Source of the DNA: Bisporella sp. PMI_857
Taxonomy: Eukaryota > Ascomycota > Leotiomycetes > Helotiales > Helotiaceae
Direction of reading: 5' to 3'
Assembly (NCBI GenBank): GCA_021307315.1
Contig: JAJSPD010000001.1
Span: 1,860,001-1,924,000 of the forward strand
Length of the DNA stretch: 64,000 bases
Part shown: piece after piece, positions 1 through 11,647 of the stretch
Position numbering within the stretch: the stretch's first letter is position 1
Layout: each line of letters begins with the position of its first letter
The notes under the pieces: model-generated
What the model saw: only the letters and a program-made list of their open reading frames with translations
Told to the model about the DNA's origin: nothing
Databases searched by the model: none
Translations under genes and position numbers: made by a program

Positions 1-1432
1 ATCTTGTCCGTTGTTGACAAGGTCCGGATTGACTAAACGCTTCTGAAGCAACTGTGTAGCTACGTCTTCATTCATCTCTGGCACCTCTATAATATTCTGC
101 TGTGCAAGCTTGACACCCGCTTTCCTGTCGCGGGTCGTGAAGATAATACAACCTTGCTCATTTCTTGGGAGGTATTCGATTAAACTGTTAGATCCCGGCT
201 CAAACCCAGACTGAGCAGTCCACATATTGATGTCGTCAGCGTTGTCAAACACTAGGAGCCACTGGCCGGCGCTTTTTTTACTCAGAAAGTCTTGCACAAG
301 CCCCTTCACATCTGTCTTATCGTTTTCCCAACCCGGGATACCAAGCTGTTGGGCAGCACCGAGATACGCTTGATGAAGACTTTCTATGTTAGTTGCGGGT
401 ATCCAGATAACTGTGCAATTTTTATGCTTGTCTCTCGTTCGGTACACTAGCTCAAGTATTAATTGTGTTTTGCCTACACCCCCAAGTCCCGTGATTGCAC
501 ATTTTGTGGTTCGACCTCCTACAAACAGCTTTTCTTTAAGCTCAGTGAGTTGGGTCTCACGACCCGTGAAGTTAAGATTTCTGTCGAATGGTACCATAAA
601 AATGACATTACTGTCTATGTAATATAACTTAGTATAGGCCAAGCCAAATAAGATATGCTATACCTTTTGCATCTTTCGGCTTGCTGCTATCCTCGGAGAA
701 TTCTTTTACTGTCATGTAGAGCCGTTTCAGTGCCGCCTCTTTCCCCTCCCCATAGATAGGAGTCATGGACACTTCACAGAGGCCTAATAAACAGTATACT
801 ATGTCTTCTTCTTCTGTTGTCTGGCGTTGTACTACCCATTTTTTCCGCTGAGCTATGCTAAAGTCAGAGAAAGGATTTCCTTGCAGGGCCTGAATTGGAA
901 TTCCGGTGATCTCGTGAATTGGCTTCTCGAGTGATATTTTATCACCTAATTGATTGCCCTCTTTCGAAAAGAATTCGACTGTTGCCGGAGCAATAAGTTC
1001 TTGAAGAGTCCATCCTCGAGTAAACCATTTACTATCTCGAAACGCTGTTTCCCATGTACTCTGACTTGCCCGAATGTCTGCGTTATAGCCAGGCGTTGAT
1101 ACGTCCGCAAGGTATACGTAGCACTTCGTCGCCTTTCGATACCAGCGGAACATCGAATTAATCGCGGTCGTAAGCTCAGTAGAGTTTGACTTATCAATGC
1201 AACATGTGTCTACCCAGAAGTATAGCAAGCCATCTTTGGTTGCTTGTTCTCCACAAAACTTAATCTTTTTGTAGCCAGTCTTACTTTTCCCAGCGCCACT
1301 GATTAATTCTTGGTAGGTGACTTCTTGACCATGTATCCAAGTATGCGAAAGTATGGCGTAGGGAAGAGTATTATGAGTAGGAACTTGGACCAGGCTGAAT
1401 TCGTCAGGTCCGACAAGCTTTAAAAGACGCAT
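1..1432 (-). CDS. HET domain / NB-ARC NLR-type protein (partial, 3' end outside window)
   Basis: This is a fungal NOD-like (STAND) receptor of the heterokaryon-incompatibility type, a cytosolic sensor that can trigger programmed cell death on non-self recognition. Exon 1 (664-1432) encodes a full HET domain: the PYAILSHTW opening, then YFWVDTCCIDK, FRWYRKATKCYVYLADV and WFTRGWTLQELIAP. A 49 nt intron (615-663, GTATAG...ACATAG) joins in phase to exon 2 (614 to the window edge). Exon 2 encodes an NB-ARC domain with Walker A GLGGVGKT and the Walker B-like WLLVFDNADD, followed by IIFTTRDR. The ATG at 1430-1432 fits the usual HET start. The C-terminal repeat or sensor domain lies beyond position 1. 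No frameshift or stop is seen in the visible part, so it may be functional. Domain identity is firm; the recognition role is inferred from the family. Confidence 0.9.
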
Positions 1433-1990
1433 AATATAGGCTTATTTAGTCAAAGGGAACGAGAAGTAAGCCAGATAAATAAGAAGGATAGATACAATTT
1501 CAAATGTTGTATAAGTAAGGTCGATCTGCGTATAAAAATAGGAATAAAGCTGCCAATGCTATCTGAAGCGAACGAGGCCGAGAACACAACCTTGTCTAGG
1601 CGACCACGTTAGTAGTTGGATAGGGTTCTGCTATAACACCAGCACCAAGGGCAAAAATGATGCGTTAGTATCAAGGCACAATCTGCATGGAGATACGGAA
1701 AGGGGGCGGATTGAGCGAGAGAATGCTATTAACACATAATGAACACTCAGCTGAAGCCTAGCCAAGCTATTACCGTATGTGCACGGTCCAGGTGGGGTAT
1801 CCCGCTAGACCCCCCAAAACAACTTGGTGGTGATATCCGTATAAACCGTTTAGCAGTGGTAGGGGGCATTGCTCCTCAAAGTCAACACTAGAGAAATCAG
1901 ATTAACCTTATAGTAACGATACCAGGCTCGCAACGAATGCACGATATATCATGCATTCAAAAAACTAACAACATGCATTTCAAAAGAAGA
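1433..1990. other. Intergenic: NLR promoter side to LINE 5' edge
   Basis: About 560 bases upstream of the HET-NB-ARC start and before recognisable LINE sequence. No coding potential or RNA gene is seen. The exact 5' end of the LINE cannot be fixed because no target-site duplication was recognised. Confidence 0.4.
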
Positions 1991-2075
1991 CAACATGGAC
2001 AATTTCAGTCATTTTCGAAGAATCTAGTGACTAACCCGCTCCTCTATACCCCTGTCCCCTCCTCTGACCTCCGGT

Positions 2076-3404
2076 GTGGCGCCAGCCGTCCCGAAGAAAG
2101 CGCCCCATCCCTTCAGCACGTTAAAGGAAGCCGAACACCACACATTAAAGGCTCAAAGCCTTTTCCAGGGCATCTCACAAGCCCTTGACCAGGAAATTAA
2201 AGCAGTGAAGCAAAAGAAGCTATCCCCACCCCTCGAGAATGTCTTTTCTCAGTTCTGTGAAAACATTTTCACTGTGGCGCAAGCTCATATCCACAGCCAC
2301 ATATGCGGCTTTTGGCCACCCCCAGCGCTATACTCAAAGGCATTTTTAGGAAATACATCAACAATCTCGCCGAACAGACTAGAGAGTGCTCCAGATCCAC
2401 CTCCCAGTAAAGCTCCCTCTAGTGCCGAACCAACTTACGCCAGCGCTGCGAAAATGGCAGCTACCTGTTCAACAACTCCTCAAAAAGTCTCTAAAGCCCA
2501 CTCCAAGACGAGAGACATAAAGAGATAGCCGACCCTTTGTCTGTCTACACCTTCTTACCCTGTCCGTCAACTCTCGAGCTACGCAATCCTCGATCTTCTA
2601 AAGAATGCCGTCGTCCCGAAAGAGATACGTGAAGCATAAACTGTTAACTCCGGACTCGCCCTCTGCCCAGCAACCCCGACCACACGCACAGTCCTCATTG
2701 CCCGGATCCAAGAGATACAGATCTTTTTCTCTTCTGCCAGCGAATTCTTTGTCGAAAAAGCCAAAATCTCAAAAGCTACGAGCTTACATCTGTTCCCAGG
2801 GCATACACCCGTCTTTACTATACTCGTCACTACCGAGGCTCTCTCACAGGCTTTCCTAGCTTCTTTCGGTTTCCCCTCAGTGTTTATTGGACAGACTAGA
2901 GGAGCCAGGTGGCCGACCATACTTACCCAACTTTCTGGATAGTCAGGGTTGACTTCTTGTCTTTTATTCCCCGATCTTTAATCCTTTTCGGTTGCAGGGC
3001 AACCTCCAGATACCTTTCTAAAATAAAAAAAAGTGAAGGTTATCCAGCGTAGCCGATGTTTCTTTTGGCACAACGAGTGCTCCTGTGCTCACCTTCTCCG
3101 CTGCCGCCTTTGCGGCTCTATTGAGCACTTGGAAGCTTCCCACCGGGCCTGCCTTTCTCACCCACACTCTTACCCTCCTCGATACATCCACTGTTACGGC
3201 CCTTGCCCAGAGGACGCCCCCGAGTGTCCTCTCCGCCCAAGCACCTGGCTCCACTCCTCCCTTAAAGGCAGAGGTAACCCGGCTCCGACAAGCTGGCTCG
3301 ACAACCAGGCTATAACAAAAAACTGTCCACTGCAAACCAATCACGCCTCCCCCCATCCTACTACTTTCTACCCCACGAGGAAAAAGAGCCCGTTAACAAC
3401 CTAA
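2076..3404 (+). pseudogene. LINE ORF1 (gag-like) remnant with zinc-knuckle region
   Basis: The open stretch 2076-2528 encodes a coiled, Lys/Gln-rich segment (KEAEHHTLKAQSLFQGI) typical of Tad ORF1 N-termini, followed by a proline/serine linker. After stops and shifts, 2605-2920 continues in other frames. Around 3033-3260 a Cys/His-rich stretch (RCRLCGSIEH, then HCYGPCPEDAPECP) resembles the CCHC knuckles that bind RNA. Frames change several times, so no complete protein exists. Confidence 0.65.
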
Positions 3405-3575
3405 AGGAGAGCTAACTATAATTCGGCCATCGATCTCGAAGTCCTTGACCCCAATACGACAACTCTACTAAGCTACTCCCAGATGTCCTCGGAAGAGACC
3501 GCTGGCCTAGGCAGGCAGCTCTTCGAAGAAGCCTCGAATGCCTGGTAAACCCCGTTCTCGACGCCACTCACAGTA

Positions 3576-6500
3576 ATGCAAATCAACGTGAGCATGGCCC
3601 TTTCAAATTATAAGATTACACTAAACCTAGCCTTTTTAAACCAAATTGATATTCTAATACAAGAGCCCTACATCTTTAAACAAGACTTATCCCGGCGAAT
3701 TTCAAAACGTCACTTTTCCTACGAAGCATTCTCCCCGGTGGACGACTTGAAAACCACTCTTCGGGCTTTCACTTACCTGCGGAAAGGCGTAGGGATGAAA
3801 GCTACCCAGCTTCGCCCATTACAAAAAAACGACCCTGGAGTCTCCGTCCTGTTTCCGTTTACTCTCTACACTTAGCTTTCTCTACTCCTGCGCTAGAATC
3901 CTTCGTGATAACTACAGAGCTCTCAAGAGACCTGTAAACAAGCCCCGACTATCAAGTGCTCCTCTCGATCGTATATTGGGACCTTCGGTATCGCGAGACA
4001 CTTACGGGACTCCGGTTGCCTACCCTGAACAAAAAAGTTTTCTTGAGATCTCTCGAAAAGCATCTAGAGAATTTTCAGCCGGGCGATGCTTTACTGACGC
4101 TTACAGCGCTCAACACACTTGCATTGGAGCTTACAACCCAAATCCAAAAAGCTTTTGCAAAATCAGCCAAACGTACTTACCCTTGTTTTATCGGGAACCC
4201 GTGGTGGTCCGTAGAATGTTCCGAGGCTGCTACAGGGTACCGGCAGGCTCGCTGCTTGTTTGGCAACCTACTAGAGGCACGGAGATCGCTCCGAAACGCA
4301 GGATGCCGAGCTAAACACTTCTTCTACAGCGAAATGCTTAACACTGCTATTTGCAACGCCGTATTTAAAATGACAAAATGGCGCACATCTACGGGCTTAT
4401 ACAGAACCCCCCCCTACGGGACCCTATCCGGCCAGATGCCCTCCCTGTAGTCTTGCTACATGAAAAGAGAGAAATTTTCGCCCGTAATCTATTAAAAATC
4501 GTTGCCGAGGCCGGAGATATCCTTTTCACTTCATCAGCTATCCCACGAACCTTTCTCCCCTTTTCTGATCTCGAATATTATAAGATCGAGAACTTAATCC
4601 TCGGCGCTGGAAATACAGCTCCAGGCAAAGACGAGATCCCTACGCCAGTCTTCCGGCTGGCATGGCCTTTAGTTAGCCAACTCGTCACTACTCTTTACCG
4701 CTACTGCCTCCAGCCCGGACATTATTTTCTAATTCTTCCGTATAGTAGTAGTCTTTGCAATTTTTAGCAAGCCAAACAAGCCTGACCGGTCTTTCTTTTG
4801 TGCGTACAGGTCAATCGCACTCTTTTCTGTCCTCAGGAAAAGCCCTGAGAGACTTACCGCGCAGAGAATGTCATGGATTGCCGTGACTTCAAATATCTTG
4901 ACCAAACAGTAATTTGGCACCCTCCTGCTTCGCTCAGCTACTGACTTAACTTTATGCTTTATATACAATGTTGAAACATCGTTCTTTCAAAGAAAAGTTG
5001 CTTCAGCCTTAAACTAGCCGTGAAAAGAGCCTCTGGCGCCGTTCTCCCTGGTCGGCTGGTGCGCAAGCTCCGAGAACAAGGCTGACCTAGCTCTTTCGTT
5101 CGGTGGATTACTTTCTTTGCTACTGGCCGACGGGTTTGTATCCGGCTGGACGGAGAAATTGGCACTGAAACCCCGATCGATTGGGGGCTTTCTTTAAGGC
5201 CTCTAATTCTCCGATCCTGTTTATGTTATTATCGCGCCTCTGCTTTCTTTGGATGACCCCAGCAAGAACTTCGAATACGCAAGTAACATCGCAAATCTCG
5301 AGATTTTATTTTCCTTAACTAGGAACGCCTAGAAGCTTTCTGTTCGACTTGAACAAGCTTTCACGTAGAAGGAAAAAAAATAATCATATTCAACCCAAGT
5401 AAATCAGAGTTTATTTACTTCTCCCGAAGGCGCGCCGACCACCTAGCTTTTTCTCCAGTGGTCACTAGCACAATAACAGTCACAAAATGCACTCCAAACT
5501 TTCAGATTCGATAGCTAGGAGTCTCCTTTCACCGAAAGCTCTGTTTCCCAGCCCACGCCATGCCTTCAATCACGCCTCGAAAGCTCTTAAAGTCAGCCAG
5601 GCCTTGACCCAGTTTGGAAACACTGCTCGAGGAGTTGTCTCGGCTTTTCTCCAGCGCGCGGTGTCCGCCTGCGTGCTCCCTGTGGCCTTTTACGGGGCAC
5701 AAAACTGGTGGCCAGGAACTACTCGACTTTTCACATCTGGGTCCAATAGCAATGGCCAACAAGGTATTCTTAAAACCTTCTAGAAAGCACTAATTTTAAG
5801 TGCCAAAGCAGTGCTACCAGCATACCGTACCACTTTTTCTCGATCCTGCACAGAGAAGCTGGTATTCCCCTCCCAGAGCACCTGCTGGATGCCCTAGCTT
5901 TCGTGGACACAGCCCGCACCCGCCGCCTCGATCCCCGACACTCACTTAAGGCAGCGCGGAGGGCTGCTTTAAAGCCACCCTGGGTCGCCCCCATGGCCCC
6001 TACCGCACCAGCGCCTCCTCTCTCCCTAAAGATCCCGGCACACTACTCGGTCTTGGCCGTTGGCAAACCCTCCCTCTAGCAGAACAGCTCCGAATCGGAG
6101 CTTGCACTCTTGAGAAGCCTACCTTTATCCGAGGAGATGCCGTAGTCCTCTCCCGGGACCACCTAGACTCGATCCTGTCCAATGACATTATAGTCTACTC
6201 AGACGGCTCAAAACTTGAACCAGGCAGCGCAGGTGGAGGCTATGTTACTTTCCAAGACGGCTGCAAAATTGCTAAGGCCTCCATCCTCTTCGGTGACCGC
6301 GTCGAAGTCTCCGACGCCGTAGAGAGGGCTACAGTAGCTAGAATCAAAAGTGTCATCTCTAGAGAGGCCCCTTATTGTGCTTAGGCATCTGGATTTGTCT
6401 CGACAACCAAGAAGTAACTCTCTGGCACTTAACTCCTTTCTTCAGTTCCTCAGCAGAAACGTTTCGGTCTGCTCCCGACCTACAAGCAGCCTTGCTAGCC

Positions 6501-7087
6501 CCGTGCTCAACACCCCGCTACCCGCGAAGGGGTAATTCGGGTTCGCTGGGTCCCGGGGCCTCCCCAAGTGCCGGGCAACGAGCTTGCTGATGTCTTCGCC
6601 CGCCGCGGGGCTTTTTAAGTCCCCGACGTACCCCTCCTATACTCCTGGGCATCTCTAAAGCGCTTCGTGGCCCCCCCCCCCCGGGCCAAAACACCTCGAA
6701 TGGTGGCTGGCTACTACACTTCCCTCGTACCAAGCCATCTAATTCCAACGGCCCCCTTACCTCCAAAAGAGCTCCTATAGCCCCGGAAAGTCGTAGGACA
6801 CCTCGCAGCTGCCCTCAGCGGCCCCGGAGACTTTCTGGCCTATCATGAACGATTTCAACATCCTTCCTTTGAACCCAATTGTCTCTGTGGCCGCCCAAAG
6901 GCCCCGCTTCACTTCTATCTCTGTCGCACTACACACCGGAGAGCGACAGATTCCCTTTCCCCTCGCCACCGCTTTCAGAACTTCTCAGAGCTACTCGGCA
7001 CCCCCAATGGAGCTTATGGCCTCTCCAAGTGGTGGAAAGAGACCCGTTTCTTTAAGGAACTCTCCCCGCCACATCTACCCAGCCTAG
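3576..7087 (+). pseudogene. LINE ORF2 (endonuclease-RT-RNase H) remnant
   Basis: Pieces in order: an AP-endonuclease N-terminus (3576-3875), an RT-preceding region (3956-4450, with NPWWSVECSEA), RT blocks in scattered frames (4590-5780), RNase H (about 6180-6380, starting VYSDGSK) and a C-terminal Cys/His tail (about 6850-7080). The ORF2 catalytic core is fragmented by stops, so neither RT nor nuclease can be made. A run of 12 C (6671-6682) sits between RNase H and the tail. Confidence 0.7.
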
Positions 7088-7140
7088 AATTGGCCTTCTC
7101 CTTCTTCTACTTCTCTCTTGTATTTTTAGGCATATAATAG

Positions 7141-9181
7141 ACTGCAGCTGTGGCCAAGGGGTGTAGGTGGGCAGCGCAAAAGAGGAAGGCGCCTGTATTT
7201 TCTAGATTTTCTGCGTTGTCGCTTCTTATACGAGCAGTTAGAGTACAACGCTAGTATCTGTATATATATCTAAAGTCACTAGCTCACGCTAGAAGCTATA
7301 TCATGCTAGAGGGCTAGCCTCTAGCGCCCTTTCTTCGGTTCTGGAGTTAGTGGGAGCTATCCTGGGTAGCGGCCAAACATAGTAGAGAGCTTTTAAGTTT
7401 GGGGTACAGCTAGGAAAAGCAATATACGACACACATAATGGCATACACAGAGCGATTAGCCATGTCATCACACAAATGCGCACTGGCAAGATCGGCCTAC
7501 ATGCTTATCTACACGCAATTAAAAAAGCCGACACCGACCAATGCCAATATGATCGTGGACCTCAGATAGCAGCTATATTCTGCTCGAATGTGGGAACTGG
7601 GCGGATGAGCAACAACAAATGTGAGCCATGTGTAGGTATCAAACGCATTCTCTGTAGCACGTCAATAGCAGTATAAGCATTGAAATTTTGCTGATTAGGA
7701 CCTCCGGAATCAGGAGTTGTGAACTAATCATAAGGCGAGCGAATCTAACCATAGAGGGAAAATGATTAAAAGTTTCTTGTTTAGATTGAAATACTACCTT
7801 TAGAATATTTATCACGAAAAGATATAGTTTGAGGTTGCAGTTCAGATTGGAAGATTTATAGGCCAGAGTAGGAGAACTACCTGGAGGTAAAAGGTGCCAT
7901 CCAGGAGCCATAAAATGGGCTTCTTTCTACTAACCAAACTGAGGAGGGTGATTCAGCTTTAGTACTGTAGTTGGTCAGACTGATTAGAATTTGAACTGAC
8001 CTTTAGATATAGTTGGCTCAAATCAGAATCTAAGCCGACTTGAATCGAGGTTGACTTAGGTTATTACATATTTCTTAACAATTTGGAGGCATTATCAACA
8101 AACTCCTTCTCCCTTGCGCTTCTCATTTGGTTAGTAATTTACCGCTCTTGCTCGGGTACTAATTACTCTTAGATTACGCTCGGATCAGCTAGCTCCCGTG
8201 AATAGCCTGAGGATTATGAGCGTCTCTATTATGGGGTTTTGCCTTCCCCTTTCTTAACTAATACATTCAATCTAAAAAAAACTAACGAAAATGCTTATGA
8301 GGCCCAAACATGCTCCTAGGTATTCAAAGTGTATATGGTATTTGTTTAAGTGTATAATACATGGAATACTGCCCTTCCCTCTATAAATTCCCTCTTGCTC
8401 CGTAAGTGCCTTGTATACCTCCCTTCAGTCTCATCGTCTGACAGACTTGCTAAGTTCTTTATCTTCAAACTCATCTTTTATAACAGTAATAAAAAAACCA
8501 AATCATTCTCTTCACTTCTTCTATGCAAGCCGTCGGTTCACTTTCCTCTATGCTCTAAAAAAGTCGCAACGGGACTTCTTTGCGAGACCAGTTGGACTTT
8601 GACTGTTATAGATACTGAAAATCCATAAATGGACATGTATTGGTTAGTCACAACGATGTCCTTGCGAGATAGCCCATGTATTTTGTCCTGGAGGCCGAAT
8701 TCTCATTATACTTACTGCAGTCACTTTACAAAGAGTGAGATCAAGGACAGGGAGCTGTGGCTTTGATTTGAGCGGCTGAAGTGAACATAAGCTGAATACT
8801 TCGGCGCGGTGCACAAGCATATCTTTCGTAACGGCGTTAGTCTGGTCATGCTGGTTCCAGCTGATACTGCTCCCCGTTTGGTATAGTTCACGACTTTGCC
8901 ATAGGACGGTTTGGAGAATCATAAAAATTGTTAGAGAACGACCATTTCGAAATGACGATCCCCTAAATGTTCATTCATCAATTGATCTGTCTTCGAGGTA
9001 GTTGACAAAAAAGTAATGTTTACCATGCGTATGCATTTAACTCATAATTTGTACTTGGCAATGCGGCCACCGAAAGCACAATAACAACCGCTTTTCCGAA
9101 TGCTGTTCTTTCCATAAACTCCTTCACTAAAACGCCAATGATTTATCTGGGAACGCCTCCACCATTCTACAGGACTTTTCG
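7141..9181. other. Intergenic, about 2 kb downstream of the LINE
   Basis: Holds the likely LINE 3' UTR (to about 7250) and a near-perfect palindrome at 7305-7325. After that comes AT-rich sequence with no convincing ORF: the short ORFs lack codon structure, splice partners or recognisable domains. No tRNA was seen. Confidence 0.4.
7305..7325. repeat. Near-perfect palindrome
   Basis: The 21 bases read GCTAGAG-GGCTAGCC-TCTAGC, which is its own reverse complement apart from one unpaired base. It can fold into a GC-rich hairpin or cruciform. It lies just past the LINE 3' end in a stretch rich in the tetramer CTAG. Function unknown. Confidence 0.6.
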
Positions 9182-9829
9182 TTACTTCCCAACTCCATGG
9201 TTCTTCCTCGACTTCCGCTCGTTCGCCCGCTGTAACCTCTCATTCCGGCGAACTCTCTCTTTCCGTTCTCTCCTGCCATCACCCTGAATCTGTGTGCCCT
9301 CCTTACGCTCTCTCTCTTTCTTCTCATTTACTTCTACAATCCATGCTTCGTCCTCTCTCTTATTTCCACCTCTGTATCCCCAACGTTTCTCCCATTCACC
9401 CGTCGCCTCGTTGTACTTTAGATTCTTCTTCTCCTCAGATGTCTTGGCTTTGATTCCCTTCTTTGCGGCGAATTTCTGCCATGTCGTCTGTTCTTTGGGA
9501 GGTGGTAATGGCTATATTCATTAGTTTATATCCCTATCTTACTTGGTTGAGAGACTGCATACCTTTTCGCGGGGTAGGCGGGTTTCGACTGCGGGAAGAG
9601 AGAGAAGAACGCCGGCGGAAGTAGATTGAATAGGACAGGTTTCCAGTAATTGATTCAATAAAGCCTGCGCGCCATCTCGTGCTGTTGCAGCAAGGTCATC
9701 CTCAATATTCTCTGTGGTGGTGAGAAGAAGTGGGTTGGGATCTGTGGCGAGCAGGAGTCCGAGATCGAAAGTATAAGGTGTAGGCTTGTTGACAGTGATA
9801 TCTATCTTCTTGCGCGCTGGCTCCGTCAT
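9182..9829 (-). CDS. RRS1: Ribosome biogenesis regulatory protein Rrs1
   Basis: Rrs1 is a nucleolar factor that, with Rpf2, brings 5S RNP into the pre-60S ribosome. Exon 1 (9563-9829) carries the signature YTFDLGLLLATDPNPL. A 51 nt intron (9512-9562, GTATGC...AATATAG) joins in phase 0 to exon 2 (9182-9511), which encodes the conserved TTWQKFAAKKGIK and KWGYR-like WGYRGGNK motifs and a Lys/Arg-rich tail. The product is 198 aa, close to yeast Rrs1 (203 aa). The start is the ATG at 9827-9829 (MTEPARKK); the ORF extends 33 codons upstream to another ATG, but family starts resemble the inner one. It is divergent from RSM23 with 227 bp between the start codons. Confidence 0.93.
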
Positions 9830-10056
9830 TTTTCTTAGATATAGATTGCTTTGCAATTCTAAGAATGAGCTTGGAAACTGGAGGGGAGCAAAATCGATCA
9901 GTAACTTTTTTTCTGGGTCCAGCCCCACTCTGCTTGCTAAAGCGGCTCTTGGCCCGCATCCTGACTTGTGAAATTCTAAGGAGCCTCATTTGACAACAAT
10001 CGCAGCTCATTGTAGAGGTTGGAGTTCTCCACGCAGCACACTTGCCATATCATAGC
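9830..10056. promoter_or_regulatory. Shared divergent promoter of RRS1 and RSM23
   Basis: Only 227 bases separate the two start codons, so both 5' UTRs and promoters must lie here. It contains a T-rich run (about 9904-9911), but I see no clear TATA box or known rRNA-processing element. Inference: a compact bidirectional promoter. Confidence 0.6.
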
Positions 10057-11647
10057 ATGGCATCACCCGCAAGCTGGAAATGCCTTTCAAGGCCAGCGCC
10101 AATGCAATTGGCATCTGCGATGCCGATGCGGGCTGCTTCGGCGGCGTTCTCGACCTCATCTGCCAGCTTCGCCAGTCCACTTAAGAAACCTTTAACAGCA
10201 GCACAGAAAAAATTGCAGCAGAGACCCAAAGGGGCAGCTACACTCAGAATTAAGAAGAAAGCTGTGGTGAAGACCGGAAAGCCACCAATGCCCGGAGAGA
10301 GAAAGGCGATGCGGAAACGAGTCGTGCTAAGCAACACGAATGCGCTAGAGGTCGAAGGTTTACAAGATCTGAGCAAAAATATGGTAGGAGACAAACAATA
10401 TATAGGCAAAGTGCTAGGGCTACAGGGACAAACAGTGGATGGGTTGAGAGCCGTGGAAGCATTTAAGGCTCAGCAGGGCTGGGGACTTTTTCGTCGGCCG
10501 GGCGTACTGGTCAGAGAGGAGACAGTAAGGATTGGGGAGAGGTTGAATACGTTCAAGACGAATGGTGTGCCACGGCTTGTTCTGGATGGGAATAGGGGCG
10601 CTGGAAAAAGTTTGATGTTACTTAGTTCGATGGCTATGGCTTTCGTTAAAGGTTGGATTGTGGTCAATTTCCCGGAAGGTATGGTCTTCACTTCACCTGG
10701 GATAGTTATTCAAAGCAACGCCTGAGCTATAGTGTTTGACTTTTTCTTGGAAGTTTACGTGCTGACAAAAAACAGCCCAGGAACTGACAAACGCTGTCAC
10801 TGAATACACCCCAATTCCAGATACACCACTCTACTCCCAAAACGCATATGTAGCCACCTTGCTCGCCGCTATTGCAAAGGCCAACTCCACCATTCTTGAC
10901 AAGCTCGAGATCTCACAGAAACATCCGAATGTTCCCATACCTCTGCAGTCCAACATCACACTTTCTCGATTGTGTGAGCTTGGTGCTCGCGATCCCGAAA
11001 TTGCATGGCCCATATTCGAGGCATTCTGGTCAGAAATAACTGCTAGCGGTCGGCCGCCTATTCTAATGGCACTTGATGGTTTACAGTATATCATGACAGA
11101 GAGTGAATATCATGATGCAAATTTCAAGAAAATCCATGCCCACGATTTTGCTATCATCCAACATTTTGTCTCTTACCTTTCTGGTAAGAAGAGCCTACCA
11201 AATGGAGGTGCCATTCTTGCGGCCACATCAAGGAGTCATGCGCCAAAGAGCAAGTCTGTTGAGCTTGCACTCCAACAAGCTCTCGAACGTCAAGATGGCG
11301 GAGTTGTCATCCACAGGAACCCTTATGGAAAGGAAAATTACACAGACCTCCGTGCTATTATGGCATTTCGCGATGATCCCGAATTGACAAAGGTTGAGTT
11401 ATTCACGGAGAAAGATCCGTGGGAAAAGACGTATGATGCTCGTGCGGAAATGGCTCTAGCCAGTGTGGAGGTGTTGAAGCTTGGAGGACTCAGTAAGGAT
11501 GAGGCGAGGGGATTGATGGAGTACTGGGCGCAAAGTGGCGTGCTGAGACAACGGGTAGATGAGCGAACAGTGGCCGAGAAGTGGGCATTGGCAGGAAACG
11601 GAATCGTGGGCGAGATTGAAAGAGGGGCTCTGAGGACGCGGATCTAA
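10057..11647 (+). CDS. RSM23: Mitochondrial small-subunit ribosomal protein mS29 (DAP3/Rsm23)
   Basis: mS29 is a GTP-binding protein of the mitochondrial ribosome small subunit. Exons are 10057-10678 and 10776-11647; the 97 nt intron (GTATGG...AACAG, phase 1) joins NFPE to AQELTNAV. The 497 aa product starts with a Ser/Ala/Arg-rich mitochondrial presequence. A P-loop, GNRGAGKS, lies near residue 180, followed by the Walker B-like ILMALDGLQYI and the Arg/Ser sensor region LAATSRSH, as in DAP3. I chose the ATG at 10057; the reading frame is open upstream but only from a TTG. It shares a promoter with RRS1. Confidence 0.92.

Larger units (their letters stand above)
2040..7140 (+). mobile_element. 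Degenerate Tad-like LINE (non-LTR retrotransposon)
   Basis: The order of remnants matches a fungal Tad1-clade LINE. A gag-like ORF1 (about 2076-2920) is followed by Cys/His knuckle residues (about 3033-3260). An AP-endonuclease start (3576-3875) opens with QINVSMALSN and continues to IDILIQEPYI. The linker and RT (about 3950-5780) include APGKDEIP and YRSIALFSVLRKSP, and the RNase H segment (about 6180-6380) includes IIVYSDGSKLEPGSAGGGY. A C-terminal Cys-containing tail reaches about 7080. The reading frame is broken by many stops and shifts in all domains, so the copy cannot move by itself. The body is not strongly AT-enriched, so ordinary decay is as likely as RIP. Both ends are approximate. 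Confidence 0.82.

Noticed and set aside
9702..10010. Minus-strand ORF overlapping RRS1 in another frame
   Set aside because: A frame shadow of RRS1; RRS1 itself has clear family motifs.
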